From assembly GCF_000466485.1 (NCBI RefSeq), contig NZ_KE992894.1, positions 1-38,483 of the forward strand: a DNA stretch of 38,483 bases, read 5' to 3'. Of the stretch, positions 21,501 to 27,600 are shown piece after piece. The notes under the pieces were generated by a model. The model saw nothing but the letters and a program-made list of their open reading frames with translations, searched no databases and was not told the origin of the DNA. Numbering within the stretch: position 1 is the first letter of the stretch; each line of letters starts with the position of its first letter. The translations under genes and the position numbers were made by a program. The stretch comes from [Clostridium] symbiosum ATCC 14940 (lineage in GTDB: Bacteria > Bacillota > Clostridia > Lachnospirales > Lachnospiraceae).

Positions 21501-22006
21501 CTCATGATTGCCCAGGTAGCTGCCTGTCCAAGAATATAATGGCCCTGACTGACCTTTCCTGCCCGCTCCTGATACCCTTCAAAGTTACCGGAAGAGGAAA
21601 GCGCATACCACAAAATCTCTGCGGTTTCACGGGTAAGCCCCAAAGGAAGATTATCCCCGTCTTTATCCAGGTCATAGGAATGGAAAGTCCCCTGTGTTCT
21701 GGTTCTCATGGATTTATTCGGTTCCAGGCAATAGCCAGGCGCACTGTTTCCCGAATCACTGGCATTTGTGATTCCATACGGCCATAAGCCAACCCGGTTA
21801 TGGTCTTTGCCGTAGAACGGGAAGCTGGCTCCTTCCTTTAATAGATTCTGAGTTCCATAATAAGTGTATGTCTCCCCTCTTCCCTCTCCATCCGCCCAGG
21901 ATGTAAAAGCGCCAAACTCCACTGACAGAACCGGCAGCAAGGAAAGCACAACCGCAAGCAGGAATGCTGTTAATTGCCTGCCTCTAGGAAAATATCCTGT
22001 TTTCAA
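9557..22006 (-). CDS. Giant CnaB/SpaA adhesin with thioester domain, fused past its LPKTG signal to a second surface protein
   Basis: A 4149-residue secreted protein. The start is the TTG at 22006, 7 bases after AAAGGAGG; the GTG at 22042 lies inside a terminator hairpin. A signal peptide (to about residue 38) precedes a probable thioester domain with Cys93 (GYCLEP) and Gln161 (GQAATW), the TQxA-type pair used for covalent attachment. Glu-rich linkers with three ATPSEA/ATPSNA motifs follow, then about eight divergent SpaA-like domains, eight tandem CnaB repeats (about 2836-3541) and two more. Most repeats keep the Lys (IEKVD), Glu (YxIxE) and Asn (VxN) expected for isopeptide bonds. LPKTG is at 3765-3769 with a hydrophobic segment and KKRR. 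There is no stop: Met3801 opens a second signal-like segment (ending AYA-AED), an ectodomain, and a last membrane helix with a KRRRKGK tail. The adhesin part resembles SpaA-like proteins of Clostridiales ICEs. Confidence 0.9.
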   Translation of the reverse strand: MKTGYFPRGRQLTAFLLAVVLSLLPVLSVEFGAFTSWADGEGRGETYTYYGTQNLLKEGASFPFYGKDHNRVGLWPYGITNASDSGNSAPGYCLEPNKSMRTRTQGTFHSYDLDKDGDNLPLGLTRETAEILWYALSSSGNFEGYQERAGKVSQGHYILGQAATWAIMSGNWNGLEDFQDQMEVLIANIKDPSVAAQTRGALTQFFNQTNGAVEEGAIPSFTSKYQTDAPVHKMEKQDDGTYSISFEIDSSDWRQTELEYELPLTWSYKISGNQITFTCTNGNPDIGFVRGRFKEGSLAAQYWIKPNTFKIWYPDGWTEGSATEGKQAMITMAGEEEPWEVWLQFGKDGTTITSGRYEIPYERHEHEETFKRNYKIELIKYDSETGKPLENSDFEILEQFDFGQLDGTNLEVDQFWEDSPLSEGRFDSLTVCADRITTDQQGHLEHSDLKKYDYYKTYCNGHPDPIIEYYEADGDADEEEQEEIDAKNEELEREAWEAWQQCVDWCEENCDFHSLDEGVARDALEEDRDEAWDTWIHLERVYTAREIKARLGYILHDLHNDDIPVDIVAFSSSEAGGKGTVIGTYPGNKKGEETELFYLNPGADTATPSEAADQSGEPSISLHEIPVVQAVATPSEAEKPEKEETDKETEQEEAEVEKDLEEELEEDIGEATPSNARRMKLEILRGEAYAEEGEGGSWTWDGVMYDSEVPPVNQGDYSHSDTGYLFEIYDHRTEGQIHINKRDLELYQEDLPRSIETEDSAGLMENRPKDTGGSYGKTQGDGTLQGAVYGLYAYEDIIHPDGYTGTVFTAGDLVAVAATDENGNASFVAITEESDTSKQAPNLYEENVENNGNQWIGRPLLLGSYYIEEISRSEGYELSRVGIHLSESNRTGTTFPISKSGSVSATDLNHRINEYDGSWNDFTVTYFDTSGYEIKVSGYPEGSKFYRVTGEEKTSEEQVITGTQRIEKRDSNGNIIYKMAEGGEYKYNPDGTVKLKFDEEGEPVYETEPMEFTYDAVNRLNIGVAAIEREDESDPDIEAAEEIDKAYVKKQANEALLYSGYKDSLDGYPWAILELGGETNEQFIGEILEYCASDSFWDAYRVDRVYEEDGVWKAIIRYGYKALSDTAIYDRASDRLVVKSTCDTGFFYAIYEEDEFVRNGYRFTVGKKAVREPVKQGKPLVVEYIYPQAADTYEPGEIILDQEGNPIPEMETIPVYETVPVFQYEEKLEEIKAEFDQYSGLYTIDIDTSDVNWETQGGSLTVTYRAQAPEQTIVIDGIQMDYGDYVRQYENAAVSVFTEKEAIAEGSYIKEAVLLYPGQYRVDQDAGTRDNPIIVTQRVIKQAIKVTKDIAEDSYKDTNTYKIHRDPFTVLFGGFNNRPEAKTIPGFLFKLYLRSDLLETGLLKETENGIYDYETFFKEYPELGELLAVEWDDPRYDVDFDLKTLHASRGGGKDDYWGQSIMLPYGVYVLVEQQPTEIPGKHYEIDKPKEVEIPFVPQIEEDGTIHDKTPSPEYFYDVELTPEELMERYFIRFNEEIHTIKAHNHDGDFLVFKYGLEPDSARDCGNEAVAGYYRYKSISEDHGQQDGVYYDVYLDRDGNVTDYGVTLDGVDTMTGISTAIDRKYAKALVPWSVLDPRYGEVINDNGDIGNREPGLEKDGSFNFISFANMDFENEFYGSRIRIEKLDSETGENILHDGALFKIYAARRDVEGSGTTGVEGTGDVLFDEHGVPLYDETEQIIMRDETGAEVGIFKAYSTVRDGEVEQEDGSLSNEKQYVGYIELPQMLGAGCYVLVEQNPPEGYVRSKPVAIELYSDLVEYYEDGDAGKKVPAVKYQYVKAIGKDGKPIMEDMHQMVVKDRPIRVGIHKVEQGTDTITYRVQGDEEQLKERGDVILYYWSNGEYAGYGYATKTYDEWSAITVSGTEEELKQMGNVRLLYEEDGTFTGKGIRYNTYVGNATLTMYQGLRVEKTGEHEYKGVTVKRNMFDSVLGITASETGADIDIRITEQDAQKNDIWDITEEKNPVVPLWYFDLEYDPTEYDEESGILYGLDDWENRICMLDSETGMAYVTDEKGNIIVWPLDKNGNKIISQSVEIHRDEEGRETINSNLEPVVDENGLPIYYKNGGVTMTDNEWVTTTEKKAHEITRVPAGAYILEETVVPSSKGYVQTMPIGMLVNEITETQSFYLENDFTKIEISKLDMTSRKEVEGAELTLYAAHKVYDDSEKGWHLEITRDQEENPRVQEQWISGYEYDDRGNLKLDGNHNPIRTTKPHWIDHIAPGDYILRETRTPTEAGYVTSGEVEVIVLETGEIQGAVMEDDHTAVEILKTDSRTGKALANENPAVLALYPAVLNEQGEPEYDENGQIRYNPETPFYKWTTDDGREVRKTAHPVITEGGHSYIAYDYDIKPVPGSVQTVCYVTETGAMHFDYMPVGKYVLVEEDVPSGMKKAVPIYIPVLDVGSKTRTQSFTMVNEPITVLFLKTGAPGGKVIAGAELAVYRAGEDGNLTKHNRYDEAGNQLFITDTDGNFIYDQNGNLIPSVDYEESDLVETWISGSDGIYTEQDQKEGRIPDGFGAGDLKPYKIEGLPRGIYYLVEKQTPFGYVRAEEIRFESVESSQVIEIEMVDKRIKGRLVITKADAENPDKPLAGAAFKLTNVDKNTATILITDKNGYVESSDMPIGEMSADGSVSLYTFKVQEVSAPDGYLIDPAIHTFQFNVKTDRIEVITYQYEVTDQANSVEISKKDLTSKEEVPGALLEIRPVRIKTDESGNEIKEESEVFESWRSSTVPHVIKNIPAGHYVLIEKEVPNGYLQAEKVYFEIRENMTAPEHVEMFDEHITVEIEKLDQDTEDFLPGARLQMIEKKTGQVVREWTSGEKPERFIALPVGVYEIRELESPEGYQVMEPVEITVLPTAEVQTYTVRNYPIRVVIEKVDKETGEPVSGARLELLDEEKKVVSKWVTGSEPMVFTGLRAGVYYIRETEAADGYQLLQEPIKIIVTDTAGAQTFQIENQKIEVEIEKVDGENGQILSGAKLELVRLPEEEAIRQWVSASKPEVFKGISAGRYLIREVESPDAYLNMPPMEITVTNQEGVQKFTIQNFPIRAEIEKVDGESHEPVAGVMLKLVREDGTVVREWMTDGTPERFSKLEAGDYLIYETSEADGYQKLKEPVKITVTKDYKIQVFTIENHKIEVNIEKLDKETKEPVVGAVLQLIRNRDSALVKEWVSGAESEHFTGLEKGFYTIKEVQAAEGYMLLPEPVIIEVRNEAGVQNFEVLNQKLEVDIQKTDGEKPLPGTKLRLVRMDNQEIIRDWISGELPEVFKGLAPGLYEIHELEPLPGYQMASPITIEVKEELGKQYFEMENRQIEVHVEKVDSETKEPVAGAMLQLYSHPGTMSEKLVEEWVTDGTMKRFAGLFVGDYEIREKSSPDGYATMEPVKFRVTDEPGIKEVTAVNQKIQVGISKQNGKDHKPVPGAKLQMVREADGQTVREWVSGNSPETFKGLAAGRYVIREVEAPAGFKKMEPVTIVIKDRADKQEFTVYNYKIRHTPDTPDDENLHDEYGNISKVDATTGDKIAGATITIYNPDGSVYFTGVSDRNGNVRFKKPKPGVYTFKETVGPENYYVNTAVFQFTVEEDGRITGDNTVKDYKKNPVVIQKVDMETGAGLAGAVIQILDHAGNVILEGTTDSEGKLSFVPVEPGIYQYREITPPETYEHNPTVFTFQVFEDGSVIGDCVLKNSRHYGTITAEYQSKLGGKGEVVLKGLEDLPKTGYGEEGSHHGAEMVLFFLAVTVLALAFKKRRLMKQGCMVLMVVLFLAGTSREAYAAEDIYREEQYVTTDKEEKRDNFAPDIVVDGVSYRLEEVRHEILGQRPAKPSGKERITVYSDAFLEDTDEKLIPAQEIVRDGCIYELQGYTKEKTVISAHEELAEDTVLYEAVEAADTIPEKVSITVTDERTGQQIERSVSLSEYTFSDRRWEDGFEFHAVFHEYGTPGYHLEDVIIPHNDETPELAGYEEELLQLIGLDKKSYEIQQMEWAGSAYQDPEGITCRDALITGRKMIADCSAVYRGNVMFEEEDGFWYEAEYLTKDFLQKQEVEYQVKATAVYTPQKKPKVPIAVIGAGSLLAASAGAGGIYQVKRRRKGKQAKKSKIS
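10604..10714 (-). other. Internal LPKTG sorting signal and junction to the fused second protein
   Basis: LPKTG codons are at 10714-10700, followed by a hydrophobic helix (EMVLFFLAVTVLALAF) and FKKRR. Such signals normally end a protein. Here the frame runs on through an ATG at 10606-10604 into MKQGCMVLMVVLFLAG, which looks like the start of a separate exported protein. No good ribosome binding site precedes that ATG (the nearest purine-rich stretch is AAGAAACG), which favours a true fusion. Confidence 0.8.
11385..13500 (-). repeat. Eight tandem CnaB-type repeats in the adhesin gene
   Basis: Eight consecutive coding units of about 250-270 bases, each starting with an xIxK(V/L)D-type strand and containing an EW(V/M/I)(S/T) turn, a GxYxIxE segment and a final VxNxxI. 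The units are diverged at protein level, so this is an old expansion rather than a recent slippage event. They form the stalk just before the two last domains and the LPKTG signal. Confidence 0.75.
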
Positions 22007-22032
22007 ACGTATGTCCTCCTTTATTTCCGCAT

Positions 22033-22075
22033 AAAAAAACACATCCGGCAGTTTTCTCTGTCTGGATGTGTTTTT
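22033..22075 (-). terminator. Terminator hairpin immediately upstream of the adhesin gene
   Basis: Arms AAAACACATCC (22074-22064 on the minus strand) and GGATGTGTTTT (22046-22036), followed by a run of seven T. It ends about 15 bases before the AAAGGAGG site of the adhesin. There is no room for a promoter between hairpin and gene, so adhesin transcripts must pass through it. Confidence 0.7.
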
Positions 22076-22083
22076 CCATTCAT

Positions 22084-22112
22084 ATTATATTGTTTACAGA
22101 CGCTGAGTTTGA
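22084..22112 (-). promoter_or_regulatory. Possible adhesin promoter (good -10, weak -35)
   Basis: A perfect TATAAT on the minus strand (22089-22084) lies between the transglutaminase stop and the terminator hairpin. No convincing -35 is found 16-18 bases upstream. If used, transcription would begin at about 22076 and the hairpin would be the first structure in the RNA. Confidence 0.35.
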
Positions 22113-22125
22113 GAATTACGCCTCA

Positions 22126-23088
22126 CTAAAAATTGGGATTATCGTACTCAATGCCACAGACCGGGCAGGTCCATGCCGATTCTCTCGCTCCAAATGTATA
22201 ACTGGTGCCGCATACCGGACAGGAAAATTGTCTCCGGTCTAAATAGAATGAAGGAGAGGTTCCTATTGCGGAGGCGTCAATTCCTTTCCATTCCCCATCA
22301 ATCATCACGCTGTTCCATGCATGGGCAGCATTATTACTGATGCCGCACCGCAGCCCAACCGCATTGCTCAGTAGCTTGTACGTCCTGGCAAATCCCACAC
22401 ATTCCGATTTTCCCAGAACCAGCACCCCATATATGGTATCTGAATCCGGCTTAAATTCCCCTGTGTCATAAACAGCCCGCTCCTGGATATATTCATATAC
22501 ACGCTCTGCTTTTTCCCTGTCACTCAGCCCATAGTTAAAGCCAGCCAGGAACTCTGCTGCTTTCTGATAGACGGCCACCTCTTTTTCATTCAGCGCACTC
22601 ACCGGATAGACGCCCCTGACTGCGGCTAAAATGCGGATATCCGACATCCCCCATCTGCCAAGCTCCTCCGCATAGTCTGTCTCCATATCATAGATCAGCG
22701 CAAGGGAGTTTTCGTCCAGAAAATAGCTGTGATCATCATACGGGGTGGTAAATACCCGCTCATCCACAACGGACTCCGGGCCAAGCCATGCTCCGTCACT
22801 TCCCACTTTAAACCCGTCAGGCGTGACTGTATCCCTTAACATGGCTCCAGTCACCCCCATGAAATAATCTTTCCCATTGTCCTTTATCCAGCCGAATTTC
22901 ATATATCCATTGGAGATATAATACCGTTCCCCCTTATCCTCCAGCCATCCGTCTCCCTGGTAACTTCCATCGTCCCGAACATATCTCCAGCCGCCGTCGT
23001 CACCTGCCCACTTTCCTGCAAATACGGAAACCGCCATCACACATGATAAAATTAGTGATACTGTGGTAATACGCATTAATTTCTTCAC
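22126..23088 (-). CDS. Exported wall-binding transglutaminase-like protein with C-terminal zinc ribbon
   Basis: 320 residues from a GTG at 23088 preceded by a G-rich GGGGGTGG site. It has a signal peptide (MRITTVSLILSCVMAVSVFA), then two or three cell-wall-binding repeats of the aromatic/glycine type (GGWRYVRDDGSYQGDGWLED, YMKFGWIKDNGKDYFM). A transglutaminase/cysteine-protease-like domain follows with a visible triad: Cys230 (GKSECVGFAR), His256 (AAHAWNSV) and Asp271 (WKGIDAS). The last 35 residues form a rubredoxin-like knuckle pair, Cys290/293 and Cys308/311 (CPVCG twice). Members of this superfamily cross-link or cleave peptides. Placement between a sortase and a CnaB adhesin suggests surface-protein or wall cross-linking, which is inference. 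A zinc ribbon on an exported enzyme is uncommon. Confidence 0.85.
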   Translation of the reverse strand: MKKLMRITTVSLILSCVMAVSVFAGKWAGDDGGWRYVRDDGSYQGDGWLEDKGERYYISNGYMKFGWIKDNGKDYFMGVTGAMLRDTVTPDGFKVGSDGAWLGPESVVDERVFTTPYDDHSYFLDENSLALIYDMETDYAEELGRWGMSDIRILAAVRGVYPVSALNEKEVAVYQKAAEFLAGFNYGLSDREKAERVYEYIQERAVYDTGEFKPDSDTIYGVLVLGKSECVGFARTYKLLSNAVGLRCGISNNAAHAWNSVMIDGEWKGIDASAIGTSPSFYLDRRQFSCPVCGTSYTFGARESAWTCPVCGIEYDNPNF

Positions 23089-23204
23089 TTTATCCACCCC
23101 CAGCTTGATTTTTGAACCGTTTATCCACCTCTCACCATCATCATAGCAAACAGAACTTCCCTGCGTCCACAGCATTAGAAAAAAACAAGACTTTTGCAAG
23201 ATTT

Positions 23205-23822
23205 TTATGAACCGCACTCCCTGGCATACAGAATAGTTCTAGCATCCTCAAATTCATGGCTGCAGGTGACAAAGGACCAGAGCCTCGTAACGTCCCCCGT
23301 CCATTCTTTCCTGTACTTTCCTCCTTCTAACATAGCTGCAACATAGCTTTGAAACTCCGTCCTATCAGCAAAATCTGTAATTCTCCTTCTACCATCTGCC
23401 TCCGTACAGACAACTGCGATTGGTTGCAAGCAAATTTCCTTCTCATGGGTATAAATTATGATTTCCTGATGTTCCCTAAAATAAGACTCCCTCTTAAAAT
23501 TAATCAGATCATAAAACATGCTCCCATTTTTCATACTATGTCCGTAGATAATATTATGATGCCCGGTAAAATCAGGCTCACATTCATAATCAAGAAAGAA
23601 CGCTCCGGCCGGATTGGCTTTCCCAGCATATCCTGCTGTCAAATACTTAGTATTATCTTCCGACTGCAGAATCGGACCGTTTATCCCGGAACTTTCGATA
23701 AAAAACCACCCGATAATATCCGTGTTTACTGTCCAGAGCTGGTGAAACGGTAGCGGCGATTGATAGCCTTCCCTCTTTTCCGTTAATCCATCTGTTTCCC
23801 ACACCACCACTTTGTCAGACAT
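23205..23822 (-). CDS. Class B sortase lacking an N-terminal membrane anchor
   Basis: 205 residues with all sortase catalytic residues: His95 (IIYGHSMKNGSMF, the class B form), Cys187 (FVTCSHEF) and Arg195 (DARTILYAR). The N-terminal NTDIIGWFFIESSGINGPIL and FLDYECEPDF segments also match class B. Sortases join cleaved sorting signals to the wall or to pilin lysines on the outside of the membrane and normally have an N-terminal helix. None exists here: the protein begins MSDKVVVWETDG, and the upstream bases hold a terminator rather than more coding sequence. The ATG at 23822 follows AGGAG closely; a GTG at 23843 would add only charged residues. The nearby adhesin supplies an LPKTG substrate, but class B enzymes often prefer other motifs. 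Confidence 0.87.
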   Translation of the reverse strand: MSDKVVVWETDGLTEKREGYQSPLPFHQLWTVNTDIIGWFFIESSGINGPILQSEDNTKYLTAGYAGKANPAGAFFLDYECEPDFTGHHNIIYGHSMKNGSMFYDLINFKRESYFREHQEIIIYTHEKEICLQPIAVVCTEADGRRRITDFADRTEFQSYVAAMLEGGKYRKEWTGDVTRLWSFVTCSHEFEDARTILYARECGS

Positions 23823-23877
23823 CTCTCTCCTGCTTACTATCACCTTTTTTCCCGATGTTCAGAGAGCATAAGTACAA

Positions 23878-23916
23878 GAAAAAACAAGATACCCGCTCTC
23901 ACAAACAGGTATCTTG
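23878..23916 (-). terminator. Intrinsic terminator after the VapBC-like pair
   Basis: Arms CAAGATACC (23916-23908 on the minus strand) and GGTATCTTG (23893-23885) followed by TTTTTTC. It ends the toxin-antitoxin transcript and insulates the sortase gene. Confidence 0.75.
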
Positions 23917-23924
23917 CATATTCT

Positions 23925-24338
23925 TTATTCACTTAACGCCTCCAAAAAGGCTTCCGGTGTGACAGGCTGAGGCTCGCTGCCCTCATAATCCTTCACGTTC
24001 CTCGTGATGATATATCGGGCATGGTGATGTGACGCGACCTGATGCTGGACACAGTCCTCAAAGTCTTTCCAGCCGCAGTCCAGCGCCGTCCTTATATCGT
24101 CCCCGGTTACATCAGCCACATCAATCAGGCTCAATATTGTTTTTATGCCCTCTACTGTTTTGGCCCGGTCTTTTATCTGACGGTTCAAAATATAGTAGAT
24201 ATCCGTTACTGCAGACGCAGATATAAAGCCTCTGATTTTACTTTTCCCTGACATCTGCAGAATCCGTCCGGAAAATTCCATACCAGGCCGCTGCATCAAA
24301 ACGTCCAAAATTACATTCGTATCAATCAATACCTGCAT
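23925..24338 (-). CDS. PIN-domain RNase, VapC-like toxin
   Basis: 137 residues with a PIN fold pattern: MQVLIDTNVILD (Asp6), SAVTDIYYIL (Asp46), KDFEDCVQ (Asp95) and IITRNVKDY (Asn114, Asp117), giving the acidic cluster that holds the metal in these ribonucleases. Many PIN toxins cleave tRNA or rRNA when free of antitoxin. The ATG at 24338 was preferred over an ATG at 24356, which would add six residues. The gene overlaps its upstream partner by 17 bases, as expected for a toxin-antitoxin operon, and a terminator follows. The target is unknown. Confidence 0.85.
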   Translation of the reverse strand: MQVLIDTNVILDVLMQRPGMEFSGRILQMSGKSKIRGFISASAVTDIYYILNRQIKDRAKTVEGIKTILSLIDVADVTGDDIRTALDCGWKDFEDCVQHQVASHHHARYIITRNVKDYEGSEPQPVTPEAFLEALSE

Positions 24339-24564
24339 ATTTCTCAAGCCTCTCATTCCGGTAGTCGTCTAAAGACATCCCTTCGTCCCGGATTATCCCC
24401 GTAATGCTTTTCAGGGCAGCCTCCACATCGACTTCTTTCCTCGGTTTTCTTTTATCTGCAAGTGGCAACACAATCACCTCCACGTCCATATTCTCCATAG
24501 ACTTCGGCACTGCAAACAGGGTTTTCAGCCTGTCGCTGTTTATGATTTCTCTTAATACTTCCAT
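24322..24564 (-). CDS. Antitoxin-like partner of the PIN toxin
   Basis: 80 residues. The N-terminal part (MEVLREIINSDRLKTLFAVP) is followed by a strand of hydrophobic residues (MDVEVIVLPL) like those that start antitoxin DNA-binding domains. The C-terminal half is charged and helical (EAALKSITGIIRDEG, DDYRNERLEKY) and would wrap the toxin. ATG after AAAGGAGG, a very strong site, which fits antitoxin excess. Together with the overlapping PIN gene it forms a VapBC-like module that could stabilise the element. The antitoxin family is not certain. Confidence 0.75.
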   Translation of the reverse strand: MEVLREIINSDRLKTLFAVPKSMENMDVEVIVLPLADKRKPRKEVDVEAALKSITGIIRDEGMSLDDYRNERLEKYAGID

Positions 24565-24611
24565 GGATTACACCTCCTTTTGCTGTATCACAACCGTTAT
24601 CTTCTAACTTC

Positions 24612-24640
24612 ATTATAGCCCAAACCGGTTTTCAATACAA
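24612..24640 (-). promoter_or_regulatory. Predicted promoter of the VapBC-like operon
   Basis: TTGTAT, a 17-base spacer and a perfect TATAAT on the minus strand, about 48 bases upstream of the antitoxin ATG. It lies just after the stop of the large surface-protein gene. Confidence 0.55.
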
Positions 24641-24663
24641 CAAAAATCACAGATGACTGGAAG

Positions 24664-27600
24664 TTAAGGCTGCCATACGCCATCTGCTCCCACCGTATAT
24701 CCGTCCGGAGTGGTGCGGTTTACAAACAGCGCGCCGCAGGTACCGTCTGATATCGGATTAAAGTAGTACCACTTCCCGTCAAGCAGATTCCAGCCTGTGA
24801 TCATACGGCCCTGGGTCCCGTCACTGACATTATGCAGAAAATACCGTTTTCCATCTATGTCTGTAAACCATCCGGTCTGCATATAACCGGTCCCGTCAAA
24901 ATGGTACCATTCCAAATTCCCATTGTAGCCAAGCTGCACCCAGATATTCTTCGGATAACTGCCGTCCTTGTACTGGAACCACCAGCCTGTGCCGTCCTGA
25001 ATCCAGGTTCCCGCAGGCCCTGCCTCCGTGGCTGCCTTTGGTCTGCCAGAACCGGAAGAGCTTCCTCCACCGCCTCCGTCGGAAGAACCGGAACCGGAGC
25101 TGGAATAGGTGCGGTCTGTTGTTTTATAATGAAGTAGGACTTTACAGCTTCCCTGAATCCCTCCATCTTCCGCCGTTGCCATAACAACCGCTTCCTTACT
25201 TCCCTCTTTCCCGTTTAAATCCTGAATCCATTGGGCTTCCTGGCGGGCTGTAACCAGTCCGTGATCAACACTAACCATATCCTGGTCACTGACGCTCCAT
25301 GTATAATTCTTATTATGCGCTGCTTCCGGCAGAACGACCGCGCTCAACTGCTGCGGAGGCGTAATCTTCCAGGTCAGTGTCGGACTGTTTCTCCTCCCCT
25401 CCTTTATAAGCTCAATCTCAAATACAAGTTCCGCTTTATCAAGCTGTACCTTTTCCGGATGGACAACCGTTAGATCTGTCGTGGTAAATGTAATATCAAC
25501 TTCACAGGTATCCTTATGCTGTCCGCCCTCCGTTGTCACAGTCACAAAACCCTTTTTGCTGCCGGACGCCGTGGAAAGAGCATAGCGGTCTTCTTTTAAT
25601 TTAGCAGCGTCCCTGGCTTTCAGTTCCTGTATCCAGGCAGCCTCCTGGTTCACTTCCACACTTCCGCCCTGGTCTGCTGTCAATACGGAGCCATCGTTTG
25701 TTTCCCAGAATATCTTTTTATTATCCGCCTGGTCTGGCATCACCACTGCATTCAGTTTTTGGGGCGGCGTTACCTCATACCGGACAGAGGGATTTAAACG
25801 ATCTCTTTCCATAATTCTTTCTATGGAAAAAGTCAGGTTCTTTTTATCCAGCTGTACTCCTTCCACATGAACAACCGTATGATCTTCGGTAGAAAAATTG
25901 ATATTCACGGCACAGACCGCCTGTTTCCCGCCATCCACAGTCGTAGCCGTCACATAGGTGGAGCGGCTGCCGCCCGCAATGGACGCCGCATAGGGATTCT
26001 GCTTTAAATTCTCGGCATCCATATTTACTAAATCCTCAATCCATCTTGCCTGATTATTGACGCTTACAAGCCCGTCCCGGTCCACGGTCACCATATTTTC
26101 ATCTCCTGCTTTCCAGCTGACCGCTTTATTGTCCGCATACTCCGGCGTGATAGTCTCATACAGCCTCTGTGATGGCGTTACCCGATAGGCCACCTGCGGT
26201 TCCAGACGGTTTCCTTCCAGCACCCGGACAACATCAAAGCTGATTTCCGATTGGTTTAATGTAATATTAGACACCGGTACCGTGGTTTCATCCGTTATCT
26301 TAAAATTTACCGTTACCAGACAGCTGGCCCGTTTCTGACCTGCCTCTGTTGTCACCGTGACCGAAGCATAATTTTTCCCTTCCGTCGTAATTGGTTTGGA
26401 AGGGTAGAGTTCCTGGTTCGTCACACCGGCTTTTATCAGATCCTGAATCCACTTTGCCTCCTGGTTTACGGTGACTGTCCCCTTATCGTCCACAGAAATC
26501 ACATCCGTGGAGGAACCATCTGTATCCTTCACATTCCATACTACGTTTTTATTGGCTGCGGAGTCCGGAATAACCGTAGCTGTCAGGTGTTGGGGATCGG
26601 TAATCTTCCAAGCAATCTGCGGGTTCCAACGGGAGCCGCTTCTAATCTGTTCCACTTCAAAAGTCAGGTTATCCTGGCTTAAAATAACCCCGTTTGTCAT
26701 TGCCCGGTATTTGGCCGATACCGTGATATTCTCGTCCGGCATGGTGAAGAAAATATCTGCCGTCTCCGAATTAATGTCCTCATGTTTCCCGCTGTCATCA
26801 GACACCCAGGTTAAAGAACCAGGCTCCAGCTCGTAGTACACCGGCGGATCGCTCTCCGTATCATTGGTTGGGCTTGTATAAACCAGCACCTTGGTCCCCG
26901 CCGCAATCGCCCCGGGGTTCGCCCAGTTGATTTCTTTCGCATAATTATTCTGGGATTCCATGACGGATAAGGTTCCATAATCTATGGCCGGAACCGAAAC
27001 AGCATATCCCCTTACCGGGTCCCCGGTCTTACTGGCGGCAAAGTGATGGATATTACTGTCCCCAATTGCCAATACTCCCTCTTCCAGCTCCTCATAGAAA
27101 AATCGGCTGGTCTGTTTGACAAAGCTGCCCATCTGGTACAGGGAAAAATCCCTGTTGTTGGAATAATATGCCCCGATATGGTGTTCTAACCGAATTTGTG
27201 GCGTCAGCTTGTTCCCAAACGGGTTTAGTGCATACTTGTCCTCTGAATTCGTATAAAGATATTCCAGATGGTCCCCCAGTTCCACATTCCCGCCTTCAAT
27301 CACTCCGATAAACAGACCTGCTGTTTTTAAAGCCGATGAAGTGGAAGCTCCTATGGTTCCGGCAAACCTTCCATTCTTTACCCTGCCGCTCTGCATACGG
27401 CCTATAAGCCCGCCGATATAATCCGCAGATGAACTTCCCACTTTTCCTTCTACATAACAATTATACACCTGGCTGTCATAGATATTTCCACAGATGCCTC
27501 CCACGCTGCCTTCCGAATAAAGAGAACTGTAGCTGTCATTTGTATCGTTGACACAATCCCCGATAAAAGTGGAATGTGCGGAACCGCAGATACCGCCTGC

